Shown here: piece by piece, positions 1-11,280 of the stretch
Position numbering within the stretch: position 1 is the first letter of the stretch
How the letters are laid out: the number at the start of each line of letters is the position of its first letter
Source: Nyssa sinensis
Lineage: Eukaryota > Streptophyta > Magnoliopsida > Cornales > Nyssaceae
DNA length: 64,000 bases
NCBI GenBank assembly: GCA_008638375.1
Contig: CM018043.1
Location: 53,704,947 to 53,768,946, forward strand
Direction of reading: 5' to 3'
Program-made: the position numbers and the translations under genes
The notes under the pieces: model-generated
Databases searched by the model: none
What the model was told of the DNA's origin: nothing
Seen by the model: only the letters and a program-made list of their open reading frames with translations

Positions 1-582
1 ATTATTCTTTTCTTTTTTTTTTGCAAATGTTTTATTTAGATATTGAATCATTATTCTTTCTTTTTTTCTGCAATTGTTTAAAGTAATAATCGCACTCAAT
101 TTTTTTGACTTTATGAATTACTATCACACCATTTTTGAGTTTATGATAATTAAGTATAATATTTATATTTAAAAAAATATTCAATACTGTTCCATGCAGG
201 ACATATAGAACTATCTTATTCTTATTTACGGTTATATTCACATTTTAATGTAATTTTTTTTATAAAACTCTTATACGATAGCAAGTTATTCATGGCAAAC
301 AATCTTTTTTTTCTTCTTATATTTTGTTAAAGTTTTTTTATTTCATTTTTATTTTCAATCATCTTTTGGTCTTTTTTTTTTAAAAAAAAAATATAAAGAG
401 AACTCAACAGGATTTTCGTATATTGCATAAGAGTTTGCAAAGTAGTAAACTCTCCCGGGTGGGTAACCTTTAGAAAAAAAGTTGTAATAAACAATGGTAA
501 AATTTGTAATTGTAGATGATACATGGTTCCCATGAAGGACATGTTTTGTCAACCATTTGAAGGATTTAGGTACTTAAAATTC

Positions 583-735
583 ATGTGTATATAAATAGAT
601 CCATAAATCAGAGGAGCTAGAACCCAATTGTATATAAATAGATTCATAATTAACTTATTAAAACTCAGGTTTATATAAATAGACCCATAGATCAGAGGAA
701 CTAGAACCCAAGTGTATATAAATAGACTCATAGAT
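583..735. repeat. two-copy direct repeat, about 84 bp period
   Basis: The phrase tatataaatagaNcCATA followed by atcagaggaRctagaaccca occurs near 588 and again near 672. A further partial tatataaataga unit lies near 715. The copies differ by a few substitutions. No coding or transposon signature is visible. Confidence 0.6.
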
Positions 736-1315
736 AAGAGACGTTAGAGACAGATGATGTGGAATAATTCAATACGCCTCCTAGACTTCTCTTGGATTAC
801 ATTACCTGCGAGGGAAAACTAGGTTGAATCTTTAGCCTAATTCTAATACTATGTAAAAAATTAGAGATTCGGCTCATTCAACTCATTCAATTTTTTAAAA
901 ATTAGGTATTAAGAAAAAGAACAACTAACCATATAAATAAATCAGGAGAGGTAGAACTGAACGATAGGACAATCTAGCAAACATGCTTTTAAAATCAATA
1001 TTATTGACCTAATAATTATAAAGAATGAAGCTTGTAGAATATTATAGCTATGAATAGGTAGGCCACACCTTTGCAGCTTCCACGAGCTGGGTAAGGGTGT
1101 TAGGTTAGGGAAGACGACAGAAATATACGGGAGACTAATCATGTAAAGCTTTAAAGGTGTAATCATGTAAAGCTTATAATATATATGTATATATATGTCT
1201 ATAAATTATATATATATATATATATATATTACTACTACAATAATGTTTACTTTCTCACGAATGCACAATGACCATTTCCATGCGAGAATGATGGGATATT
1301 ATCTCTGCAGGGCCA

Positions 1316-1339
1316 CTCTCTCTCTCTCTCTCTCTCTCT
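1316..1339. repeat. (CT)n microsatellite
   Basis: About 12 CT units, 90 bp downstream of a (TA)n tract at 1207-1229. Confidence 0.9.
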
Positions 1340-4180
1340 GTGGCAAAGTGACAGAAAGGTCGGTGAAGCGTAGTTTTGCATGAATTGTCTAATACAGCTG
1401 TTTGATGTGATCAGCAGGTGATGGTGGATCCAAACTGGGTTCTACTTTCATGGAACTCTTCCGACAAGGAATGGATTTCACACAAGCCGTAAACACTACA
1501 GGATTTAGTCGGTGTTCCCGTGAGATATTTTCAAATACAGATCCACTCTTATTTTTCAGTAAATGTATTTTGTTGCATTTTAAAAATTAAGAAAATTTTT
1601 AAGCTCGTCTTATTTAATTATCAAAATATTATTTAATGTTTTAATATTATCAATTAAGTCAATAGTTTTGTGGGTTAGAATTGTTATATTTATAAAAATT
1701 ATCTAATTAATTTTTAAAATTAATATATTATAAACGTCACAATTCATAATTAATCTGAATTAATAATTTTAAATCATACAATAATTTTCTAATTGCCAAC
1801 CCAAACCTAGTTAATGAGGAAGCTTAACCCCGAAGTACTATAGCCAAGTTGACCGGAATGAAAAAAACTCAACTTTGGGGGTACTGACTTTTCTACTAGA
1901 GCTGTCATGCTAGTAGGTTGATTCTTGGAATTATCATGTGATGTGTCTTTACTTGGTTTTTTTCCATATGCACACCTTTCTATGGAAATTAATAAACACA
2001 AAATACGACTGGGGCATTTTCAGCTTTTGGTCCCAAAGCTTAGGGTTACTTTTTCATGAAGCATATATACCAATAATTCCTGTTGAAATACTGTCAAGTA
2101 CAACTAATAAATCAAAAGAAACACAATCCTATAATATATATGAAGGCTTAATTCAATTCATGTTCATCATTACCACACCGTTCATCATATCACAACTGCG
2201 AATCCCAACAACACCAAATCCATTGTCCATCACTTCGTCGTCACCGACATCGCTAGTTAGCAGCATAACACCACCCCTAGCTAGAACCCTAAATTATGAT
2301 TCAAATGATTTAGCTTGGATGGCATGATAATCATCAATGGAAGCCAGCTGGGGGAATCCGATGTTGTGCCTCCAATGGTCAATTAATTTAGTGGGTAATT
2401 GCTTTACAAGACTAAAGACGCAAAAAACAGTGCATGTTTAATAGTTACCTGACAAACATGTGTGAGAAAGAAAAAGCTGGAGAGCAAGCTGATCAGTGAT
2501 TTTAAGTAGACATCTCTCGTTAATGGGACCACCATGAACATTGAACACCAACCATTGTTTGTCATTACATGAAAGTTAGTGGTGCTCTGTTTCTGTTTCT
2601 GGATAATCACTCAGCCTGCCAGTCCGTCCATTCAAAGTGCTCGATCAACTTTCTATTTCTACTAAGGAAGTCTTGTTTTGTTGATTTCGTGGAGAATATG
2701 AATATCATCAAGATTCTTTTCCATATATCTCCTATCTTTTGAAAACATGAAAGTGGATAGATATAGTCATGTCACTCTCTAGCATTAAACAAATAAATTA
2801 ATCATTTTAGGTCATATCTACAAATAAATTTTAAAATTTTGTATGCTAATAGTATCATTCAATTTAAAAGATTGAATCTAATTTTATAAGTACTTATTTT
2901 GATGAGCAGTAAAAAATTATGATTTACAAAAAAAGTATAATTTAAGTTAAATTGTGAGTGTTTGAAATAAACTTAAATGATATTATATTATTTGAATGAG
3001 TTATTAAAAGTATTTAATGTGTTATATAAATAGAAAATTATCGTTTTTAAAATGAGATTTTGAAAAAAGTCACTCATCAACACTTTTTTTTAAACGGGTG
3101 TTGGAAGTTGAAAACGTTCGAACATGTGTTTCAAAAATATCGAAACAAACATTCAAATAAAAAAAGTTCGATTTAAACTTCAAAATGCCTGATCCAAAAA
3201 CACCACCATACATCCAAATATCCCTTAAATTTTATTTGTCTAAATAGTCATTTTTTATTAACTAGTTTATATTTTTATAAACTTTATTTTTAAAGTATTG
3301 TTCAATTCAACTATTAGGAAAGAACTTTATTATTAGAGTTTTATCCGATGTACACGTTACTCTTATTTAAGCACTAATACAATTTTATATTACAAATAAT
3401 AATAATAATAATAATAAGGTTTTAAAACATTTATATATTTATTAAAGTTATAATATTAATATTAAATAAATAAAAAACTTAGATTAACATTCAAAAAAAA
3501 TCTTAGATATGAAGAAAAACTTGAATTAAAGAAGCACAGTATGCACCTTTCCTCCCATGCATTTTAGTTGGATAAAGCAAAGCTAAAAGCCAAATATCCA
3601 GCCATGCTTATGTGCCTTTTGTTTCATTATATTGTTTGACAAAATCAGAAACTCAATTACAAAACTGACTTTGATTATTCACTACAGTACATTCATTGTT
3701 CATTAAAATCTTCATCTTTTATTTTCAAGCATCAGCCCCACCCTTTTCTTACAAAGCCTGCTTCAATTTCCATAACTTATATTAGCTTCACAGAAAGACT
3801 CCTTTCATTTGAATCCTCCTGTCCGTGATCGCACTTTCTTTTTTTCGATAATTGTAAGCACAAAAAATTAATCTCAATACATTTATCTTGTATTTAAAAA
3901 TAAAAAATATATATCGAAAAAAATATGCTATGTATATGTAACATCACTTTATTCTAAAATAAAAGTAAATATCAGCCACAACTTACACTTTTATATATAT
4001 GTGTGTGTGTGTGTGGGGTATAGTGATTAGAAAGATTACAAAAAGTCACGTTTGTAATAGTTGTGGGTTGGTTTTATCGTGATGTTAGAATTTACTTGGT
4101 TGGTTCCTTCTAACTTGCATTGCATTGGGTCGGAGATAAAGTCAAAAGAGATTTGGTTGGACGTCACGACTTTATTTCAG

Positions 4181-5105
4181 ATAACACCTATAACTATCAA
4201 TATTCTTGTTGGATCATCGTGTAAACTTGTTACTTTAAATGTTGAAATTATTGTAAAATCACATGCTGTTCTAACAAATAGGAGTTAAAAATTTGAACAT
4301 AAGACTTTTCGAAATGAAAATTCTGATACAATGATGTTAGATTTTCGATTGCTTAAGTTATTAAAAAATGGAGTAACTTATAATAAACTTCACATATTTG
4401 AAATTAATACCACATCATAATAGCTACCCGTAACTATGAAAAAGAATTTTCAATACAATCGTCACGCTTTGCTAATATTCTTATTTGATCATCTGTTACT
4501 TTAAATGTTGATATTATTATTAAATTACTTATTGCAATAAAAGCTTAACGTGATGCAAAAGTGTAAAATTGTTACCATAAATGTTCAAATTATTGTTAGA
4601 TTACCGGTTGTTTTAACAAATTAGAAGAGAAAGTTGAACCTAAGATTTTTTAAAATTAGAGTTCTGATATCATAACATTAGATAATCGGTTGGTTAAATT
4701 ATTAAAGATTGAGCTAACTTATAATGAACCTCGATCACATGTTCTATAGTAATACCAATCATAATAGCACCCATAAATATGAAAAGAATTTCACTACAAT
4801 CATAACGTTATATTGATATTTTTGTTAGATCATCGATTATTCTAAATGTTGATTTTATTGTTAAATTACAGACCGTTCTAAAAAATTAAGAGAATGCGAG
4901 AATCTAAACTTGCTACTCTAAATGTTGAAATTATTGTTAGACCATCAGTTATTTTTATAAACTATTAAAAAAAATTGAACCTAAAAATTTTTAAAATTAG
5001 AACTCTAATATGATGACGTTAGATCACCGATTGCTTGAGTTATTAAAAAATCTAACTTATAATAAACTTCACATGTTCGATATTAATAAAACATCATAGT
5101 AACAG
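4181..5105. repeat. diverged tandem array, period about 341 bp
   Basis: Equivalent phrases begin at 4229 (gttactttaaatgttgaaat), 4571 (gttaccataaatgttcaaat) and 4912 (gctactctaaatgttgaaat), giving spacings of 342 and 341 bp. Each unit also carries a 'gttagatcaccgRttg' phrase and an 'aacttataataaacttcacat' phrase. About 2.6 units are present, diverged by substitutions and small indels. Shorter internal echoes (for example near 4474-4510) suggest the unit itself grew by duplication. No open frame is conserved across copies, so this is non-coding repeat DNA. Confidence 0.7.
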
Positions 5106-5689
5106 TCTCACGCTGTTCAACCATCCATTAAAGAAATCTCTCCATAACCTCAATGGTGGTCCAACGATATCCCATTCCTAAAAAGCTATTGAGTGATATC
5201 ATATGATCAACTTGACCATACTGCCTTTTCCTCTAACATAAAATCACTTCGTAGATGGTCCATATTCCTCCTATTTAAGTCCTAAAAGGTTTGAATTATT
5301 TAATGAAGTGAGGTTGCCCTTTGCTTTGTCCTTTCTATGAATCTGCCTAATGCTTTTGAACAAAATAGTGAAAATACACAATATCCACAGCTGTGCTTTA
5401 ATGAGTTGAGCTAGAAAATGTGCTTTTCAGTGCACTTTTTTCCTTGAAAAGCAGCCTCCTAGCTAGGGCTTTTTTAGGAGGTTAATCACTTCAACTTATT
5501 TTCCCTTCTCTGTTGAACATGATTAAGTGGGAAGCCAACTTAATTTGAAACCAAATGCATGGTTTCATTTTCCATTGTCCCCATTGGACAATTATTATTT
5601 TTATTTTTTCTGTCTTATGAGTTTGAATTTCGGGAAATCCTCCAATAAATGTGAATAATTAAATAGAAATGATGATTTTTTTTTCAGTA
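5106..5689. other. intergenic, nothing recognised
   Basis: AT-rich single-copy-looking sequence with no plausible ORF, RNA gene or transposon end. Confidence 0.5.
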
Positions 5690-6805
5690 GAAGATTTTTT
5701 TTTATAATAAAAAATTGATAAATTATACCGAAATCTTTTAAGATTTCTGACATTTCAAAAACATTTCTTATTTTTAGTAATAAACTATACATACTTGCCT
5801 CTGTCTAATTTTTTTTCAAAATGACAAAAACACTCATTTTAATTTTTTTTATTTATATTTTTTCAATTTTAACTAAATTTTTCTAACTTTTTTTTAAAGA
5901 TTTTTTTCTTTATATAAAAATAAATTTAAATTAAATAACTTATATCTTTTATTTTGATCAAAATATTTTAATCAATATTTTTTTGAAAATAAAAAATTTA
6001 AAAAAATTGGTTAAAATTGAAAAAATGCAAAAATAAATAAATAAATAAAAGGGTATTTTTTGTCATTTAAAAAAAGGACAGAATGAGAGGTATGTATAGT
6101 TTATCAATATAAATAAGGGAGGACAGTATAATTTCAAAAATTTTAAGAAAAATCTTTATAATTATCATAAATTAGGGGTGTCAATTTTTGACACAACACG
6201 ATAACACGACTCGAATCCGATACGTAGTTAGCGGCTTTGAGTTGAGCTTATATGGGTTCGGGTCATAAACGGGTCAACCCATTTAACACGATTAGTAAAC
6301 GTGTTGTGTTTGGGTTGTAATTAGATTGACCCGTTTAATACAAAATAATTAATTTAATTATTCGTGTCAAACCGGTTTAATACAAATCCGTCTAACTCCT
6401 TTATCACCCATATAAGTAAGGTTAGTTTTGTAAATTAATTTGACATCTTGGATGATGCTACGATATATGGTTGTAGTAAATTTATTATTATTACTATAAT
6501 GTATTAAAAATGAATAAATTAGATTTTATCTAGTAATGTTATTATGAAAACAAGTTATACAATTTAAATAGGTCGTGTTACCCGTGTTGTGTTATTCGTG
6601 TTTTAACATGATATGTTTAATAAACAGATTATACAAGTCGTGTTAGAGTTGAGCAAGTTGACACGATTAATTAATCGTGTCGTGTTCAGATCGATCCATA
6701 TAGTATAATTTTTTTATCTTGACACGATATGAACACAACACGACCTGACATGATTGACACCCCTATCAAAAATCTCAAAATAGATAAAGTATATTTTACC
6801 CTAAA
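5690..6805. mobile_element. fold-back (inverted-repeat) element interrupted by a hAT MITE
   Basis: The left arm (about 5710-5850) reads ...gataaattatac...taataaactatacatac...ctgtc...aaaatgacaaaaacactc. The reverse complement of the right arm (about 6030-6140) reads ...gataaactatacatacctc...ctgtcc...aaatgacaaaaaatac. The arms are separated by AT-rich filler. The right arm is split by the MITE at 6173-6765 and seems to resume afterwards, ending near 6800 with tattttaccct. That end resembles the terminus of the fold-back element at 10773-11280, so the two may belong to one non-autonomous family. The outer left terminus is not clear. Confidence 0.5.
6173..6765. mobile_element. hAT-type MITE with 8-bp target-site duplication
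   Basis: The element starts taggggtgtcaat and ends attgacaccccta, perfect 13-bp terminal inverted repeats. The flanking 8-mers are tcataaat (6165-6172) and tcaaaaat (6766-6773), matching at 7 of 8 positions. Sub-terminal 'acacgac' and 'gtgttgtg' motifs recur in both orientations. It has no transposase frame and is 593 bp long. Plant hAT non-autonomous elements are known for TAGGGGTG-like ends and 8-bp duplications, so the class call follows from both features. Confidence 0.8.
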
Positions 6806-7535
6806 AAAATTGTATTGCCTTTTATATATGTTCTTTGCCCACTTATATGAGAAAAAAATGATGGGAAAATAAAAGGTGACATTATGGGGAAAAAGAAAAT
6901 TTCCACCAGAGAGAAAACTGTGAGAGTCTTTTTGTTTAATGTTGGAAGGAGGGAGGAATCCCTGACTCTGAGTGCAGTTTCCTCTGTCTCCCACTATGAT
7001 TTAGAACTTTGTTACAAGCACAAATTAGGCCTGGGAGATAGAGTAAAGGCCAAAAGTCCTCATCATTAAATAAAGTTGATAGAAAATTTTCTTTTTCAAA
7101 GTTCTACAATTTATTTATTTATTTATTTTTCAATAGCTACAGTGGAAAGTTATTCCAACTCATCTGGAATCATTCAACCTGCCGAATACACACACAATTT
7201 GAAATTTAAGTCAGCAAGGATTATTTTATTGAATGTCAAAGTGAACAGGATTAATTTACACCTCCCTTCTCATTAATAATTCTTTTGACTTTTTGGTAAA
7301 AACTAGGTACCGAATATTGGAGGAAAAAAAATAAACAATTGAATTCTCAATTTGACAAAAATTAAGAGTAATTCAGGGTCAATGCATGCCTGTTTCATGT
7401 ACTTTCATTTTCTTTTCTTTTTTTAGTACAGCGACAAAAATGAAAAGAATTATTCTAAACGTGTGTACGTGACGTGAAGTTTGAATTTTAATTTGTAAAA
7501 TGAAAATGATATATTACATTAAGTCTTTGTGAGAC
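6806..7535. other. intergenic, nothing recognised
   Basis: Short open frames at 6884-7069 and 7076-7276 show no domain, codon structure or start context that would support a gene. Confidence 0.5.
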
Positions 7536-8190
7536 GTGCGGGCCATAAGACCTACAGGCAATCCAAAGCAGACAATATTGTACTAGGAAGTCTACTATGT
7601 GTCAGGACGAAAAAATGTAGTATCAATTTAGCGTTGTCTGTGAGAACACTTGGGCCATGTGCCTCGTTGTTGTGCTCCACCAGTCCCGACTGGGGGGAGT
7701 AGCTGTTGAGCCACTTTGAGTCTCACAATGGCTAGGAGTCGGGCACTGGCGTCGCTTATAAGTCCTAAGCTGTTTTCTTCCTAACACATGGCCTTTTTCT
7801 CCCTGAAAGAACAAAACCGTGCGGGCCATAAAACTTACGGGCAGTCTAAAACGGACAATATTGTGCTAGGGAGCCTACCATGTGTTAGGGCGAAAAAGTG
7901 CAGCATCAATTTGGTGCCGTCTGTGGGAACGTTTGGGCCACGTGCCTCGTTCCTGTGCTCCACCAGTCCCGACTGGGGGAGTAGCTGTTGTGCCACTTTG
8001 AGTCCCACATCGGTTAGGAGTCGGGCACTGACGTCGCTTATAAGTCCCAGGCTGCTCTTTTCCTAGCACAAGACATTTTCCTCCCTGGAAGAACAAAGTC
8101 GTGCGGGCCATAAGACCTACGGGCAACCCAAAGCAGACAATATTGTGTTAGGGAGCTTACCATGTGTCAGGATGAAAAAGTTCAGCATCA
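7536..8190. mobile_element. tandem TRIM-like LTR array (LTR-internal-LTR-internal-LTR)
   Basis: A unit of about 283 bp repeats from 7536, 7819 and 8101. It resolves into two complete 205-bp LTRs, 7704-7908 and 7986-8190, each starting tgttg and ending cagcatca (TG...CA), plus a 5'-truncated LTR at 7536-7625. The two internal segments are only 78 and 77 bp (7626-7703, 7909-7985). Each begins with a primer-binding-site-like phrase, best preserved as tttggtgccgtctgtgggaa, and ends in a purine-rich actggggg-agtagc before the next LTR. The LTR carries a conserved 'cttataagtc' TATA-like box. There is no coding capacity, as in terminal-repeat retrotransposons in miniature. The left LTR is truncated, so no target-site duplication can be read. 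Confidence 0.75.
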
Positions 8191-8433
8191 GTGATCTTTT
8201 CGAAGGAAGATTTATGTTTGTTTTTCATGTTGCTTGAGAGTTTTGGATATTTGATATTTGAGAGTTGTTCGAGTGTATATATTTCTTCTTATTTTAATAA
8301 GATACATATTTTTTTAATAAAAAATTAATTTTTTTTAGAGAGTAAGTGTAGAAAAAAGATTGAATAGCTATTCTTTTTATATTTTCATTTAATAAGAGGG
8401 ACTCAAGAATTACAATACCCACGTGTAAGCATG

Positions 8434-8479
<46 letters not shown>

Positions 8480-8895
8480 TAAAATATAGGTAAGTATGAT
8501 AACATTTTATTAGGAATATGCCATTCTCGTCTCATTAAAAGTTAAGTTTATATATTAGAACAGGTTTAGAATAAAGACTTCTTGTTAAGTCTTGATTATA
8601 TAAAATAATATAATAAAAAAGTTTTATGATACATAAATATTGTTTATAATTATATTTTTAAATTTTATATGTTAAAAAATTAATATTTTTTTAATTTTGT
8701 ATTGATATGCATATTTCTTATTTTATCATGTATAATATGTAATGTTTTGTTTAAAATGTGTTAGTTATAATGTATACATACATATGTTAGTTATATACCA
8801 TTCCTGTACGGGCCCACAGGTTGGTGTTGTTTTACATACATGTGTTACTGTATATCTGTAATTATGTATACATACAAATACACATTTTTCCTTCC
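8191..8895. other. AT-rich intergenic stretch with (TA)n(CA)n
   Basis: Upstream region of the DUF4228 gene. The compound microsatellite at 8436-8479 is (TA)n followed by (CA)n. No gene is visible. Confidence 0.6.
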
Positions 8896-8903
8896 TATAA
8901 ATG
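8896..8903 (+). promoter_or_regulatory. TATA box of the DUF4228 gene
   Basis: tataaatg lies 71 bp before the ATG at 8974, which leaves room for a 5'UTR of about 40 bp. A CT-rich stretch (ttatctctctcacagtctcac) lies between the two, as in many plant core promoters. Confidence 0.6.
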
Positions 8904-8973
8904 AGCCACCACCCCCTCCTTTTCTCACCCAAGACTACCTTTATCTCTCTCACAGTCTCACAAACAAAGGTAT

Positions 8974-9360
8974 ATGGGCATCTGCATTTCGTCTCAAAAT
9001 ACAAATGGAGATGGAGATGGAGGAGGAGGAGGTATCAGGTGGCCACTAACAGCCAGGGTAATCCTTGCAGATGGTCAACTACAAGAGTTCAAGCAGCCAA
9101 TCTTAGCCAAGAACATCGTCTCTCAAAATCCCAACTGTTTTCTCTGCAGCTCGGAATTCATGTCCATTGGCTCGTGTGTGCCGCAAGTGACTGATGAGGA
9201 GGAGTTACAAGAGGGACAAATTTACTTCCTGATGCCACTTTCTCTGGTCAACACACCCCTATCTCTCCAAGACTTATGTGCTATGGCCGTCAATGTCAGT
9301 GCCACTCTTGGCAGACATGGTGCTGTCAAGCTTTCATCAATCAAAATCAACCAAATGTAA
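8974..9360 (+). CDS. DUF4228 (PADRE) domain protein, 128 aa
   Basis: Intronless gene. The protein starts MGICIS, a Gly2/Cys4 arrangement typical of N-myristoylation plus palmitoylation. A Gly/Asp-rich linker (about residues 10-20) follows, then the small DUF4228 domain: a beta-strand core with ARVILADGQLQEF, a CFLCSSEFMSIG segment, an acidic EEELQEGQIYFLMPLSL segment, and a C-terminal part with LQDLCAMAVNVSATL. The family is plant-specific, often stress or pathogen responsive, and biochemically uncharacterised. Length is at the short end of the family range. The start is set by the MGxCxS motif and the upstream TATA box; an overlapping frame from 8840 or 8901 lacks family features. Membrane anchoring is inferred from the N-terminus. 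Confidence 0.88.
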   Translation: MGICISSQNTNGDGDGGGGGIRWPLTARVILADGQLQEFKQPILAKNIVSQNPNCFLCSSEFMSIGSCVPQVTDEEELQEGQIYFLMPLSLVNTPLSLQDLCAMAVNVSATLGRHGAVKLSSIKINQM

Positions 9361-9651
9361 CCTTCATTTTTCTTTAGTTTTGGTGTTTGTAAGAGTAGCA
9401 GGTTGACGCTGGCCGGCGGTGTTTTCAGATTCCACAGGTTGTAATCAGGCCCTGGACTTTTGGAACCGGCCTGTGAGTCTGATGGGGACGGGTTTTGACT
9501 ACAAAACAGTTCAATTGGTAATTCAATTATTTCATAACTTTTATTGATGATTTATTAATACAATTTCATTACATATTATAATGTTATATCATATATATAT
9601 ATATATAATAAATTTTTTCACTCTTAATTATTATAATAAATATATATGAGT
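9361..9651. other. 3' flank of the DUF4228 gene
   Basis: Probable 3'UTR followed by AT-rich sequence with a short (AT)n tract near 9591-9607. No further ORF. Confidence 0.5.
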
Positions 9652-9870
9652 TGTTGGTCAATTAAACCAAGCCCATAAATTTTAAGAAGTTTCTTAATTT
9701 AGTTTATTGAGTCTTAATAATATTTGAAGTCTTTTTTAGTAGTCCATTGTAGTTGAACTAATATTCTAATAAGAGTTAGTTTACTGATTATAGTTAAATA
9801 AGATATAATAAGATAAACTAATTTGTATGGAATTAAATGTCTTAATCAATATAGGACTTAGAGTCAATGT

Positions 9871-9903
<33 letters not shown>

Positions 9904-10080
9904 AGGTCTCCGTCACATTGAGTGGTGTATCACAGAAGTAATAGAGTAATAGCCAAGAGAATTAGAAGGTTGTGTAATGGCCGTAAGAGATTGCCGAAAT
10001 AACAATAGTGTATAAGTTTTCTTCAATAAAATATATTAGTTTATTTACTTTACTTCTTCTCTTATTTTTTTTGTTCAACA
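9652..10080 (+). mobile_element. copia-type LTR followed by a primer-binding site
   Basis: A 429-bp segment starts tgttgg and ends tgttcaaca, forming the short inverted TGTTG/CAACA ends of an LTR. Directly after it comes tttagtatcagagta (from 10082), close to the tggtatcagagc site complementary to initiator tRNA-Met, which plant Ty1/copia elements use. A (TA)n(TG)n tract (about 9870-9903) and a cttcaataaa polyadenylation-like motif lie inside. No gag or pol frame follows and no second LTR was found downstream, so this is a remnant 5' LTR with a small piece of internal region. Confidence 0.7.
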
Positions 10081-10772
10081 ATTTAGTATCAGAGTAAATT
10101 TTGAATCCTACATGAATCCTATCATATTATATTTAAAAATAAAATATAAAATCAGATGATAAAATCAGATATATTTAACATTTCCCTAGGACTATTAGAA
10201 AATTCAAAATTCAACCTAGGTGATAAACCATTGAAATGTTTCTTGAAAGGGAGATGTTATCACCTTCCAAACATTTTTTATTGTTATTTTGCTAAAAATA
10301 ATTTTTTTAAAAAAAAGGAATTGACAACTCTATGTTTAAAAAAAAAATCATAAAAATTTTTCCCAAAAATTTAATGTATTTATTTTAACGGCACAATTTC
10401 TAGATCAATCACTTAGTTTAACAAACTTTCAAATATTTAAATCATAATAAAAATTGCATAAGTGTAACAATCAGATAAAAATGGTTTTCCATAAAATGGA
10501 TTCGATATGTATGATTAATAGTCTGATGTCCCGGACTGAGCTCAATGCCCAAGGGGCACCCCCAATTTCTTTTTTTTATATATATTTTTAAAGAAAATTT
10601 TAGATATACTCTCTCTGAATTTTTTATTTAAAGATTTTCTTGTATTTTCAAATATTATTTTGTTCACATTAAATTAAAAATTTTCCCAATTTACTCTTCC
10701 CGTAATTTTAACTTGAGTCATTCTTATTATTATTTTTAGTTCACCTCTCTTTAAATATACCTTTTTTTCTTT
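10081..10772. other. intergenic, possible retroelement leader remnant
   Basis: AT-rich sequence after the LTR. The 65-codon frame at 10156-10353 is low complexity and not convincing. No other structure recognised. Confidence 0.45.
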
Positions 10773-11280
10773 TGGGTAAATTACACTAATCTCTTTTAAA
10801 ATATCTGACAATTACACTGACATCTCTCGAGATTTTTTGAAATTACACTAATCTCCTCTACTTTATCCAACAATATACAGATACATTCCTCCAATCATTG
10901 TTTTTTCAAAATAAAAAAAATTGTCCTTCTTATTTATTTATTTTGTATTTTTTCAATTTTGACTAATTTTTAAATTTTTTATTATTTTATTTAAAAATAA
11001 ACTTAAGGTAAATAACTTATTTTTATTTTATATAAAAATAAATTTAAGGTTTTTATCTATATTTATTTATAAAATGAAAAAAAATGTTCAAAATATAAAA
11101 AAATTGAGAAAAAGAAACATGAAAGGAATAATTTTGTCATTTTGAAGAAAGGAAAATTGACTGGAAGAGGTATTTGTATATTGTCAAGTAAAATAGGGAA
11201 TGTTAGTATAATTTTAAAATCTTTATGAGAGATCAGTATAATTATAAAAAATTTCATAAAAAATCAGTGTAATTTACCCA
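10773..11280. mobile_element. fold-back MITE-like element, 508 bp
   Basis: It begins tgggtaaattacactaatc and ends cagtgtaatttaccca, an imperfect inverted repeat extending about 150 bp into each side (aattacactRatctc..., ...ttgtatattgtcaagtaaaatag against ctttatccaacaatatacag). The centre is AT-rich with a tttttcaattttgact phrase also seen in the element at 5690-6805. Flanks are T-rich homopolymers, so a target-site duplication cannot be assigned. No coding capacity. Confidence 0.65.

Larger units (their letters stand above)
1..4180. other. AT-rich intergenic DNA, no gene seen
   Basis: No open frame here has family resemblance, sensible composition or splice structure. The longest (1938-2327, 129 codons) is low-complexity with no recognisable domain. 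The stretch holds a two-copy 84-bp repeat near 583-735 and simple repeats, including (TA)n at 1207-1229, (CT)n at 1316-1339 and (GT)n near 4001-4014. Homopolymer A/T runs are frequent. Confidence 0.6.

Noticed and set aside
1938..2327. 129-codon plus-strand frame
   Set aside because: Low complexity, no domain, no promoter or splice context, and surrounded by AT-rich non-coding DNA.
7623..8126. Overlapping frames on both strands in the TRIM array
   Set aside because: They follow the 283-bp repeat unit, occur on both strands and fall within LTR sequence; no protein features.
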